Below, piece by piece: positions 25,545-33,553 of a DNA stretch of 64,000 bases (positions are counted from its first letter, which is position 1; each line of letters starts with the position of its first letter). Under the pieces are notes generated by a model. The model saw only the letters and a list, made by a program, of their open reading frames with translations. It ran no database searches and was not told where the DNA came from. The stretch spans positions 1,178,001-1,242,000 of the forward strand of contig NZ_AP014924.1 in NCBI RefSeq assembly GCF_001544015.1. The letters are read 5' to 3'. The stretch is from Limnochorda pilosa. Lineage in GTDB: Bacteria; Bacillota; Limnochordia; Limnochordales; Limnochordaceae. Both the position numbers and the translations under genes were made by a program.

Positions 25545-27132
25545 TCTCTCCCACCTTCTCGAAGACGCCGGTGAAGCGGAAGTTGACGTAGCTGATCAAG
25601 CCGATGAGGACGAAGATCATCATGGCCACGGCCGAGGCCAGGCCGTAGTTGGTGCCGGAACCGCCCTCGAAGGCGAGCCGGTAGGTGTAGGAGATCAGGA
25701 TGTCCGTGGCCCCCGCCGGCGTCCCCGCACCCGGGATGGGCGGCCGGCCCTGAGTGACCAGGTAGATGACGTTGAAGTTGTTGAAGTTGAAGGCGAAGGA
25801 GCTGATGAGGAGCGGTGCCACCGAGATCATCAGCATGGGCAGGGTGATGTGGCGGAGCCTTTGCCAGCCGGTGGCCCCGTCGCAGTAGGCGGCCTCGTAG
25901 AGCTCGCCGGGGATGCTCTGCAGTGCCCCGGTCGTGATGAGCATCATGTAGGGGAAGCCGAGCCAGAGGTTGACCAGCACCACCCCCACCTTCGCCCAGA
26001 AGGGGTCCGTGAGCCAGGGCACGGCCGCGATCCCCACCGACTCCAGCACCCGGTTGATGAGCCCCACTTCTGTGTTGAGGAGCCCCCGCCACACCAGCGC
26101 GGAGATGAAGGCCGGAAAAGCGTAGGGCAGGATCAGGAGCGACCGGTAGAGCTTCCGCATCCGGATGCGCGGGTCGTTGAGCACCAGCGCGAGCCCCAGC
26201 CCCATGATGAAGGTGCTGGCCACGCTCGCGAGCGCCCAGACGAAAGTCCAGACGAAGACACGCATGAAGGGCCGCGAGATGCGGGGGTTCGTGACCAGCT
26301 GCTGGAAGTTCCTGAGGCCCACCACGCTCCGGTAGCCGGGGCTCAGGCGCTCGCCCTGGTCATTGGTGAAGTAGCCGCCTACCGGACGGTAGACTGTGTC
26401 CGTCTGGAGATCCACCAGGCGGTCGGCCTCGGGCTCGTAGCGGTAGCGGTGCTGGAGCTCGGCGAAGGCGGTGAGGCTCGCCAGGCGCAGCTCGGACTCG
26501 CCGTACGAGAACGTCCGCTTCTGCAGGTCCCCCAGGTGCCGCATCAGGCTCAGACCCGTCACCGCCTGGTACCCGCCCGCGAGCTCGTCGACGGTGCCGT
26601 CCCCGTCCGTGTCCACCAGGGTGGGATCCCCCGGGGGTACGGCCTCGAAGCGGTCGCCCTCCGAGAGGATCGTGTCGCCGTCGGGAAGGGTGATCAGGAA
26701 GCGGAGCTCGCCTGCCTCGTTCTGAAAGGCCCGGAAGGGGTACCGGGGCGCGCTGGCGGGCTCGTAGAGGCGGCTCTCGAGCTGATCGATCGCCTGACCC
26801 TTGGTGAGCACGTGCCCGGTCCCGTAGTCGGTGAAGGCCACGTAGACCGTGTAGCCAATGGGGTAAACGACCATCATGGTCATGAAGAAGAGGCCGGGCA
26901 GGAGGTAGCGCAGGGGGTAGGCTCGCGGGCTCAGGAGCGCCACGTTCAGTCCCCCCGTGCCCAGGAGCAGGAAGCTCAGGAGGAGGTAGCCGCCCGATGC
27001 GGCCAGCCAGATGGCCGCCCAGAGCGCGAGGGCGTCCAGGACGGCGACGAACCCGTAGCGCAGGAGCGAGCCCAGCCGTCCCATACGGAAGAGCGCGTGC
27101 CCCCGGACCTCCGGGTGCGAGTGGGTTGCCAT
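25537..27132 (-). CDS. malF: Maltose-type ABC transporter permease MalF with large periplasmic loop
   Basis: A 531-residue permease, long like enterobacterial MalF because it keeps a periplasmic P2 domain between the third and fourth helices (about residues 120-280). The membrane core has the EAA loop YEAAYCDGATGWQRLRHITLP and FNFNNFNVIYLVTQG. The P2 region contains an EF-hand-like DTDGDGTVDEL segment, which is unusual for MalF. An upstream hairpin separates it from malE. It works with MalG and MalE to import an oligosaccharide, probably a maltodextrin. Confidence 0.93.
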   Translation of the reverse strand: MATHSHPEVRGHALFRMGRLGSLLRYGFVAVLDALALWAAIWLAASGGYLLLSFLLLGTGGLNVALLSPRAYPLRYLLPGLFFMTMMVVYPIGYTVYVAFTDYGTGHVLTKGQAIDQLESRLYEPASAPRYPFRAFQNEAGELRFLITLPDGDTILSEGDRFEAVPPGDPTLVDTDGDGTVDELAGGYQAVTGLSLMRHLGDLQKRTFSYGESELRLASLTAFAELQHRYRYEPEADRLVDLQTDTVYRPVGGYFTNDQGERLSPGYRSVVGLRNFQQLVTNPRISRPFMRVFVWTFVWALASVASTFIMGLGLALVLNDPRIRMRKLYRSLLILPYAFPAFISALVWRGLLNTEVGLINRVLESVGIAAVPWLTDPFWAKVGVVLVNLWLGFPYMMLITTGALQSIPGELYEAAYCDGATGWQRLRHITLPMLMISVAPLLISSFAFNFNNFNVIYLVTQGRPPIPGAGTPAGATDILISYTYRLAFEGGSGTNYGLASAVAMMIFVLIGLISYVNFRFTGVFEKVGENV

Positions 27133-27151
27133 GCCAGCACCACCTCGAAGA

Positions 27152-27175
27152 GGCGGGCGGCTAGAGCCGCCCGCC
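27152..27175 (-). repeat. Perfect 10-bp hairpin between malE and malF
   Basis: GGCGGGCGGC and GCCGCCCGCC flank a TAGA loop in the 70-nt malE-malF gap. It would cap the 3' end of malE mRNA and could keep MalE in excess of the permeases, as the REP element does between malE and malF in E. coli. Confidence 0.6.
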
Positions 27176-27202
27176 GTCCGTGCAGGTCACCGTGGGTCCA
27201 GG

Positions 27203-28408
27203 CTACTGGCTCATGCTCTCCTCGATGGTGCGCCGGATCTGGGCCACCGCGTCGTCCATGGCCTGCTGGGGCTCCAATTCTTGGTTGGCCACCAACTGCA
27301 ATGCATCCCCCCAGGCGGTCCATACCGCGTCCATCTGGCGGATCGCTGGCATAGGGATACCGTCGGCAGCCGCCCGGGCCACCGTCGCCACGTCCGGGTC
27401 CTTCCTGGCCTCCTCCAGCGCGGGCAGGTAGGCCGGGGGCCGCGGGTCCTGCTCGAAGAGGGCCAGCATGGTCTCCTTGGTGGCCACGTACTCGTTCAGG
27501 AAGGCTTGGGCCAGCAGCTTGTTCTTGCTGAAGCTGCTGATCGCGAAGCCCTGGACGCCCACGAAGGGCCGGGCGGGGTGACCGGCGACGGGCGGGATGG
27601 GTACGAAGCCGTAGTTGATGCCCGCCTTGCGCACGTTACCCAGCTCCCACGGGCCCGTCTGCATCATGGCCAGCTTCCCAGTGGTGAAGAGCCCAGTCAT
27701 GGTCGAGTAGTCCAGGACGGGCATGGCCCCTTCCTCGATCAGCCGGTCGAAGAGGGCGACGCCCTGGACGGCGCCGGCGTTGTTCAGACCGATGTCCAGC
27801 GGGTTGAGGCCGCCGTTGTCGCTGGGGCGGAAGACGTAGCCGCCCAGCGCGGACATGAGCGGGAAGGTGTGGTAGGGGTCAGGGATGGGCAGGGCGAAGC
27901 CGTAGCTGCCCTTGGCCCGGTCCGTCGCCTTCTTGGCCAGGCTCTCCAGGTCTGCGAAGCTGGTGGGCGCGTGGTCCACCAGGTCCTTGTTGTAGTACAG
28001 CCCGATGGCCTCGGTGGCGTAGGGAAGACCGTAGAGGACTCCGTCGTAGGTCCACGCCTCGAGGGCGGTGGGGACGAACTCCTTCGCCTTGGCACCCAGG
28101 TCCATGGGCTCCAGGAGGCCGTTTGCCACAAGCTTACCCAGCCCATCGTGGGCCGTGACGAGGATGTCCGGTCCCTCACCTGCAGGGGCCGCTACGGCCA
28201 GGTTGTTCGCAATGTCGGTGAAGGGCAACTCCTGGATCCGCACGGGCACGCCGAACTCGGCCTCGAAGTCCTCCGAGATGCCGGCCAGGACCTTCGAACG
28301 GATTTCATCCGCCCAGATGAGGAGGGTACCCTCCTCGGAGGCCAGCACCTGGCCGGTGCCCGCCACGACCAGGGCTAGCAGCACCAGTGCAACCGCCAGA
28401 CGCTTCAT
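27203..28408 (-). CDS. malE: Maltose/maltodextrin-binding protein MalE-like
   Basis: A 401-residue exported solute-binding protein. The signal peptide (1-24) ends VLAS. The mature part has family segments GTLLIWADEIRSK, PDILVTAHDGLG, LYGLPYATEAIGLYYNKDL and PVAGHPARPFVGVQGFAIS. No lipobox Cys is seen, which fits a periplasm bounded by an outer membrane. It is the first transporter gene of the operon and follows a LacI-type operator. Maltodextrin is the likely ligand from similarity, not proven. Confidence 0.92.
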   Translation of the reverse strand: MKRLAVALVLLALVVAGTGQVLASEEGTLLIWADEIRSKVLAGISEDFEAEFGVPVRIQELPFTDIANNLAVAAPAGEGPDILVTAHDGLGKLVANGLLEPMDLGAKAKEFVPTALEAWTYDGVLYGLPYATEAIGLYYNKDLVDHAPTSFADLESLAKKATDRAKGSYGFALPIPDPYHTFPLMSALGGYVFRPSDNGGLNPLDIGLNNAGAVQGVALFDRLIEEGAMPVLDYSTMTGLFTTGKLAMMQTGPWELGNVRKAGINYGFVPIPPVAGHPARPFVGVQGFAISSFSKNKLLAQAFLNEYVATKETMLALFEQDPRPPAYLPALEEARKDPDVATVARAAADGIPMPAIRQMDAVWTAWGDALQLVANQELEPQQAMDDAVAQIRRTIEESMSQ

Positions 28409-28475
28409 CGCCCCATCACTCCTTCGTTCCCGCGCGCGAGCAGGCTGAGCGCCCGATCCGTCGCCGCAGGATCAT

Positions 28476-28487
28476 TCAAACGTTTGC
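28476..28487. promoter_or_regulatory. LacI-type operator before malE
   Basis: TCAAACGTTTGC contains the perfect palindrome CAAACGTTTG, very close to the GCAAACGTTTGC consensus of LacI-family sites, 68 nt upstream of malE. It is the expected target of the regulator at 23648. Confidence 0.65.
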
Positions 28488-28573
28488 TCACGAAGGAAGT
28501 TCGACCCTGTCCGGGAGGTCTCCTGCCTGGACGTGTCAGGAAGCGACGGAAGGTGGGGGCCGTGAACGATGCC

Positions 28574-28825
28574 TTACCAGGGATAGCGGGCCTCGAAGCG
28601 GGAGGTGATGAGCCAGCGCTGAACCAGCTCGGTCTCGGGGGTGCGGATGGCCCGGCGAACGTCGCTGGTGTAGCGGTTGAGGATGCGGGCGATCGCCGGG
28701 GGCTCATGGCCGTCCAGGAGGAGATCGGCCAGCACCAGGCGGTCGTCCTCGCGCCAGGGGCGGAGGACGGGCTGGTAGTACCGGTCCGCCGGCTCCTTCG
28801 CCTTGGCCTGTCTCCTCCGGGGCAC
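28574..28825 (-). CDS. Small basic HTH-like protein, unknown function
   Basis: An 83-residue protein that I do not recognise. It starts at GTG with GGGAGGTG eight bases upstream. It opens with a basic stretch (RRRQAKAK), and the middle (LADLLLDGHEPPAIARILNR) reads like a helix-turn-helix in which a short turn (GHEP) precedes a second helix, followed by SDVRRAIRTPE. It lies between malE and the alcohol dehydrogenase on the same strand, so it may be a local DNA-binding regulator. The assignment to HTH is by eye only. Confidence 0.55.
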   Translation of the reverse strand: MPRRRQAKAKEPADRYYQPVLRPWREDDRLVLADLLLDGHEPPAIARILNRYTSDVRRAIRTPETELVQRWLITSRFEARYPW

Positions 28826-29034
28826 GCCCGATGCACCTCCCAACCGGCTTTCTCGCAGCGGCATTCCCTCTTGCGACCGGTTCTTCGTCGCGGGCCGGGG
28901 CGACTCCTCCTGCCCTCGGCAGTATCCGCCTTGGAATGGCCTCCGTATACCGGGCCGCAGCCTGTCGGCCCCGGGAAGGTTCTCAGGCCCCGCACGGGGA
29001 CATCCATCCCGCGAGGCGGCCCGTTCCGCCGGTC

Positions 29035-30069
29035 TCAGTCGACGCGCAGGACGATCTTCCCGAAGTGCTGGCGCTCGTCCATGCGCCGGTGGGCTTCGGC
29101 CGCTCCGGCCAGCGGGTGGACGCTGTCCACCACGGGCCGCAACCGTCCCTCGTTGACGTGGGGGAGGAGCTCCCAGAGCTCGCTCTTGCTCCCCATGTAG
29201 GAGCCGAGGATCTGGAGCTGCTTGGCGAAGAGATGGCGAAGGTGGGTGGCGCCGTTGGGGCCGGTGGTGGCGCCGCACGTCACCAGCCGCCCCCGGGGCG
29301 CCAGGGCCCGTACGCTCTGGTCCCACGTGGCCTCGCCCGTGTGCTCCACCACCACGTCCACGCCCCGCTTGCCCGTGAGCGCCTTCACCTCCGAGTGCAC
29401 GTCCTGGTTCGTGTGGTTGAAGACGCGGGCCGCTCCGAGCTCCAGGGCGCGCTCGAGCTTCTCGTCGGAGCCTACGGTGGCGAAGACCTGCGCCGAGAAC
29501 AGGCGGGCCACCTGGATGGCCGCCACACCTACGCCGCTGCCCGCCCCCCACACCAGCACGCTCTCCCCCGGCTGCACCCGGGCCAGGGCGACCAGCATGT
29601 GCCAGGCGGTGAGGAAGGTGAGGGGGAAGGCGGCCGCCTCCTCGAAGCTGAGGCGGGGCGGCATGGGGAGGAGGTTGGCCGCCGGGACGGTGACGTACTC
29701 GGCGTAGGTGCCGTCCCGGCCCGTTCCCAGCACGGTGTACTCCCGGCAGAGGGTGTCCCAGCCCGAAAGGCAGGCCTGGCACCGGCCGCAGGAGATCCCA
29801 GGGTTGATCACCACCCGGCGGTCGACCCAGGCGGGGTCCACCCCGGGCCCCACCTGGTCCACCACGCCGGCCCCGTCCGCACCCGGGATCCGTCCCTTGA
29901 GAGCGCCGGGCCCGTCCGGCACGCCCGTGCGGTTCCAGACGTCCAGGTGGTTGAGGGCGGCGGCCCGGAGGCGCACCCGCACCTCGCCGGGCCCGGGCTC
30001 GGGCGTGGGCACCTCCTGCCAGTGCAGGACCTCCGGGCCACCCTGCTGACGGATGATGACGGCATGCAC
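29035..30069 (-). CDS. Zinc-containing MDR alcohol dehydrogenase
   Basis: A 344-residue medium-chain dehydrogenase/reductase. The N-terminus HAVIIRQQGGPEVLHW matches the family start, so GTG 30069 is chosen over the in-frame GTG at 30105; both have weak ribosome sites. The structural zinc site is intact as CGRCQACLSGWDTLC. The NAD(P)-binding fold shows VWGAGSGVGVAAIQVA. The catalytic Cys usually found near residue 38-45 is replaced by NHLD, so this belongs to the quinone-reductase-like branch that keeps only the structural zinc. The substrate is unknown; it sits downstream of a sugar-phosphate aldolase gene. Confidence 0.88.
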   Translation of the reverse strand: MHAVIIRQQGGPEVLHWQEVPTPEPGPGEVRVRLRAAALNHLDVWNRTGVPDGPGALKGRIPGADGAGVVDQVGPGVDPAWVDRRVVINPGISCGRCQACLSGWDTLCREYTVLGTGRDGTYAEYVTVPAANLLPMPPRLSFEEAAAFPLTFLTAWHMLVALARVQPGESVLVWGAGSGVGVAAIQVARLFSAQVFATVGSDEKLERALELGAARVFNHTNQDVHSEVKALTGKRGVDVVVEHTGEATWDQSVRALAPRGRLVTCGATTGPNGATHLRHLFAKQLQILGSYMGSKSELWELLPHVNEGRLRPVVDSVHPLAGAAEAHRRMDERQHFGKIVLRVD

Positions 30070-30193
30070 GGATCCGCGCGGCGCCCGGCCTCCGGGGATC
30101 CGCACCGGGATCCAGGAAGATCCCGTGCCCCGGGGCCGGCACCGCCACCCCCCTTCCTGGTCAGCCTACGTTCGGCCCCGGGCTGGCGCTCCC

Positions 30194-31183
30194 TCAGGCC
30201 TCGAGGCCCCGGTAGTCCCGATACCATCCCTCGTCCACGCGGCTGGCAGAGAGCTTCGACGTCCACGGTGCGGCCTCCCGCCGGGCGATGGCCACGAGCT
30301 CCCGCAGGCGCTCGGGCATCACCCGGTTCAGGAAGGCCTGGCGCCGGGAGGAGTCGGTCTCCTCGGCCGCCTCGCGCCAGATGGCCCGCCCCGCCACGAA
30401 GCCGGAGGCCCCAGCCCGGCAGGCCACCTTGAGCTGGCGGGCGTAGGTGTCGAAGTCCACCCCGGCCGAGAGCAGCGCCCACGGCGTGCGCGAAGCCTCG
30501 GTGAGCTCCCGGCACGCCTGGTACCAGACCGCCTCGTCCTGGGTGACGGCGGGCGCCACCGGGAACTCGGCCTTGAAGAGGTCGATGCCGAGGGCGGTGA
30601 TGCGGGCGGCGCTCTCGACGACGAGCGCCCGCCGCTCGGCCTGGAACGCCTCGCGGCTCTGGTCGTCCGAGGACGGGTACGTGACCACCTCGACCATGAG
30701 CGCGATGTCGAGGGCTCGACACCGGGCCGAGACTTGCCGGACCAGCTCCTCCTGATGGCGAGCCGCCGCCTCGCGCCGCGGGTTGTAGTAGATGAGGAGC
30801 TTGACGGCGCTCGCGCCCATGGCCTTGATCTTGGCCTCGCTCCAGCCGTCCAGCACCGAGGAGAGGCGGTCCCCGGCCCGCTCCTCGTACCCCGTGGCCT
30901 CCAATGAGACGGCCAGGCCGTTACGCCCCAGAAGGTCGCCGCTCGCCGCGAGCGGCGCGGCCCCAAACTCCGGATCCAGCAGGAACCCGGTGGCGTCCCG
31001 GTTGAGGGCGCCCACGATCTCCCGCTTGACGGCCGTCATGGCGGCGGGGTCCGAGGACCGCCCCTTACCCTCCAGCATCCGCTTCAAGGCGCCCCGCTGG
31101 TCGACGGCCACGATGCAGAAGACGCCCTCGGGCGTCGAGAGCTGCTGCAGGCCCCGCCAGCGGCCGATGGTCAACGACTCCAA
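30194..31183 (-). CDS. lacD: LacD-type class I aldolase (tagatose 1,6-bisphosphate aldolase-like)
   Basis: A 329-residue class I aldolase of the LacD family. The Schiff-base lysine is probably K204 in DLFKAEFP, with K128 in AVKLLIYYNP; both match the LacD layout and length. Other family segments are VAVDQRGALKRML and EVVTYPSSDD. The TTG start has AAAGGGG about ten bases upstream; upstream in-frame sequence has no homology. Substrate could be tagatose 1,6-bisphosphate or another ketose phosphate such as sulfofructose 1-phosphate. No lacC or sulfoglycolysis partner is visible. Confidence 0.87.
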   Translation of the reverse strand: MESLTIGRWRGLQQLSTPEGVFCIVAVDQRGALKRMLEGKGRSSDPAAMTAVKREIVGALNRDATGFLLDPEFGAAPLAASGDLLGRNGLAVSLEATGYEERAGDRLSSVLDGWSEAKIKAMGASAVKLLIYYNPRREAAARHQEELVRQVSARCRALDIALMVEVVTYPSSDDQSREAFQAERRALVVESAARITALGIDLFKAEFPVAPAVTQDEAVWYQACRELTEASRTPWALLSAGVDFDTYARQLKVACRAGASGFVAGRAIWREAAEETDSSRRQAFLNRVMPERLRELVAIARREAAPWTSKLSASRVDEGWYRDYRGLEA

Positions 31184-31501
31184 GTGACCAACCCCTTTCC
31201 GCTGGAAGTGATTCGTCCCCCGCGAGTTTTCCCCTGTGCCAGTGGGAGCCCCCCTCCTCCCAAGGGCCAGCTCGCGCCGAGGGGGCCGCGTGGCCCGAGC
31301 CCAGCCCGGAGGCGAGCCGTTGCCGCCCGGGCACGGCGAACTTCCAGAAAGAAGGAGTTGGTGAAACGAGTAACGAATGCTCTCCGCGTGTGCCGTTCCA
31401 CGCCCGCGTTGGGCTCGGGCACGGTCTGGGGCCGGGGGCGGGCGGCCGCCGCACCGGTCCATGGGGGCCCGGGGGCGGCGGGCGATGGGGGGATCCGGTT
31501 C
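31184..31501. other. 318-nt divergent intergenic region
   Basis: It separates the aldolase (minus) from the M42 peptidase (plus) and should contain both promoters. An AT-richer patch at 31350-31380 holds AAGGAG, an in-frame GTG at 31361 and two AACGA repeats seven bases apart. No further gene is seen. Confidence 0.45.
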
Positions 31502-32578
31502 GTGCAGGCGTGGACGCAGCTCCTTCAGGAGCTCACCGAGGCCCCCGGGGTGCCGGGCTTCGAGGGGCCGGTTCGGGACGTGATGCGTCGTCATCTGGAG
31601 CCCGTGGCCGATGAGATCGTTACCGACAACCTGGGCGGTGTGGCGGGCGTGCTCCGCGGCGCCTCCGGCCGCCCGCGGGTGATGGTGGCCGGGCACCTGG
31701 ACGAAGTGGGATTCATGGTCTCCCACGTCACCGGTGAGGGGTTCCTGCGCTTCCAGACCCTGGGCGGCTGGTGGCACCAGGTGATGCTGGCCCAGAGGGT
31801 CCGGGTGCTCACCCGCCAGGGCGAGCATACGGGCGTCATCGGCTCCAAACCCCCGCACCTCCTATCCCCGGAGGACCGCAAGAAGCCGGTGGAGATCGCG
31901 GAGATGTTCATCGACGTGGGCGCCACCAGCCGGGAGGAGGCCGAGGCCCTGGGCATCCGGCCGGGGGATCCGGTGGTGCCTCTCTGCCCCTTCACGCGCC
32001 TGGGGAGCGGCAAGCTCCTGATGGCCAAAGCCTGGGACAACCGGGCGGGCTGCGCAGCGGCGGTGCGGGTGCTCCACGATCTGAAGGGCAGCGACCACCC
32101 CAACACCGTCTACGGGGTGGGGAACGTGCAGGAGGAGGTGGGCCTGCGGGGCGCCCAGACCATGAGCGAGCGGATCGACCCCGACGTGGCCTTCGCTGTG
32201 GACGTGGGCATCGCCGGCGACACCCCCGGCGTCAAGGAGACCGAGGCCCGGGCCCGGCTGGGCCAGGGGCCGGTGGTGCTCCTCTACGACGCCAGCATGG
32301 TGCCGCACCGGGGCCTGCGGGACCTGGTGGTCGACACGGCGGCCGAGGAGGGCATCCCGCTTCAGTTCGAGGTGATGCCCCGGGGCGGCACCGATGCGGG
32401 GCGCATGCACCTGCACGGCTCCGGCACGCCCTCCCTGGCCCTGGGGCCGCCGGTCCGCTACATCCATAGCCACGCCTCCGTCCTGCACGAGGAGGACCTG
32501 GAGCAGACGGTGCGGCTCCTGACGGCGGTGATCCGCCGCCTGGACGCAGAGACCGCCCGCCGGCTGCGGGAGCAGTGA
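31502..32578 (+). CDS. M42-family metallo-aminopeptidase
   Basis: A 358-residue cytosolic peptidase of the M42 family (glutamyl aminopeptidase / PepA-like, formerly annotated as cellulase M or FrvX). Metal ligands are visible in AGHLDEVGFM, AKAWDNRAG, NVQEEVGLRGA, FAVDVGIAGD and YIHSHASV. It probably trims peptides. GTG 31502 is chosen because VQAWTQLLQELTEAPGVPG matches the family N-terminus; a longer GTG start at 31361 would add 47 residues with no homology. The sdh operon starts 47 nt downstream. Confidence 0.9.
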   Translation: MQAWTQLLQELTEAPGVPGFEGPVRDVMRRHLEPVADEIVTDNLGGVAGVLRGASGRPRVMVAGHLDEVGFMVSHVTGEGFLRFQTLGGWWHQVMLAQRVRVLTRQGEHTGVIGSKPPHLLSPEDRKKPVEIAEMFIDVGATSREEAEALGIRPGDPVVPLCPFTRLGSGKLLMAKAWDNRAGCAAAVRVLHDLKGSDHPNTVYGVGNVQEEVGLRGAQTMSERIDPDVAFAVDVGIAGDTPGVKETEARARLGQGPVVLLYDASMVPHRGLRDLVVDTAAEEGIPLQFEVMPRGGTDAGRMHLHGSGTPSLALGPPVRYIHSHASVLHEEDLEQTVRLLTAVIRRLDAETARRLREQ

Positions 32579-32625
32579 CCGGCCGGCCGGCGACCCAGTT
32601 CACCAACGAGAAGGGGTGAGACGCG

Positions 32626-32982
32626 GTGTATCGCGGCGGGCAGGGGATGTGGTCCTGGATCCTGCACCGGGTGACCGGTGTGGGCGTCATGTTCTTCCTC
32701 GTCTTCCACATCCTCGACACCTGGCTGGTGGGCTTCGGCCCCGAGCTCTACAACGACGTCATGGCCATCTACAACCACCCGGTCTTCCGGCTGGGCGAGG
32801 TGGGCCTGGTGGGCGCCCTGCTCTTCCACGGGCTCAACGGGGTGCGGATCGTCCTGGTGGACTTCTGGCCCCAAGCCTCGCTCTTCCAGAAGCAGCGGCA
32901 GCTCTTCTACGTGGTGGTGGGCCTCTTCGTGGTGCTCTACGTGCCCACCGCCTGGTACATGATCGCCGAGATCCTGCACTAG
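32626..32982 (+). CDS. sdhC: Succinate dehydrogenase membrane subunit SdhC (cytochrome b)
   Basis: A 118-residue membrane anchor with three hydrophobic helices. The family pattern W-x-x-H-R-V-T-G is seen as WSWILHRVTGVGVM, and a probable haem b ligand lies in FLVFHILDTW, with a second His in LLFHGLNGVR. It anchors SdhAB and passes electrons to quinone. GTG 32626 follows AGAAGGGGTGA. Genes run sdhC-D-A-B. Confidence 0.9.
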   Translation: MYRGGQGMWSWILHRVTGVGVMFFLVFHILDTWLVGFGPELYNDVMAIYNHPVFRLGEVGLVGALLFHGLNGVRIVLVDFWPQASLFQKQRQLFYVVVGLFVVLYVPTAWYMIAEILH

Positions 32983-33060
32983 GGGCCGAGGCGAGCGCCC
33001 TGGGTGGGCATCGGGGCGGCGGCCACCGAACGCGTGGGAGTCTTCGGGGGAGGGAGAAGC

Positions 33061-33441
33061 ATGGCGCGAGCCAGCGTGCATCAACGACCCGCTGGGGGCG
33101 GGTTCGAGCTCATGGCGTGGTACTTCATGCGGGTCTCCGGGCTGGTGCTCATCTTCATGGCCCTGGGGCACGTGGTCATCATGCACCTGATCAACAGCGT
33201 GGAAACCATCAACTATGCCTTCGTGGCGAGCCGCTGGGCGCTGCCCGGCTGGCGCGTGTACGACTGGGTCCTGCTGGCCCTGGCCGTCCTCCACGGAGCG
33301 AACGGCATCCGCACCCTCATCGACGACTACGTCCACCGCCGCGGATGGCGCGTGGTCTGGACCTCGGCCCTCTACGTGCTGGTCTTCGGCCTGCTGGTGA
33401 CGGGCACCGAGGTCATCCTCACCTTCAACCCCGTCTCCTGA
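33061..33441 (+). CDS. sdhD: Succinate dehydrogenase membrane subunit SdhD
   Basis: A 126-residue membrane anchor with three hydrophobic helices. Candidate haem ligands are His in MALGHVVIMH and VLHGANGIRTL. The ATG follows GGGAGGGAGAAG; the 19 codons upstream in the same frame are dispensable. The presence of two small anchors (C and D) rather than one large one places this enzyme outside the Bacillus type B arrangement. Confidence 0.9.
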   Translation: MARASVHQRPAGGGFELMAWYFMRVSGLVLIFMALGHVVIMHLINSVETINYAFVASRWALPGWRVYDWVLLALAVLHGANGIRTLIDDYVHRRGWRVVWTSALYVLVFGLLVTGTEVILTFNPVS

Positions 33442-33553
33442 CGCCGGCCGGCCCTAGGGCAGGCGGCGACCGGGCGCCGAGCCGGCGGGGTGGGGGTCCC
33501 GCAGGCGGCGTCCTCAAGGACCGGGGACGAAGGACCTAAGGAGGCAGCGGGGG

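Noticed and set aside
25420-27354. 644-codon open frame on the plus strand
   Set aside because: It is antisense to malF and malE and reads as His/Asp/Gly-rich sequence without homology.
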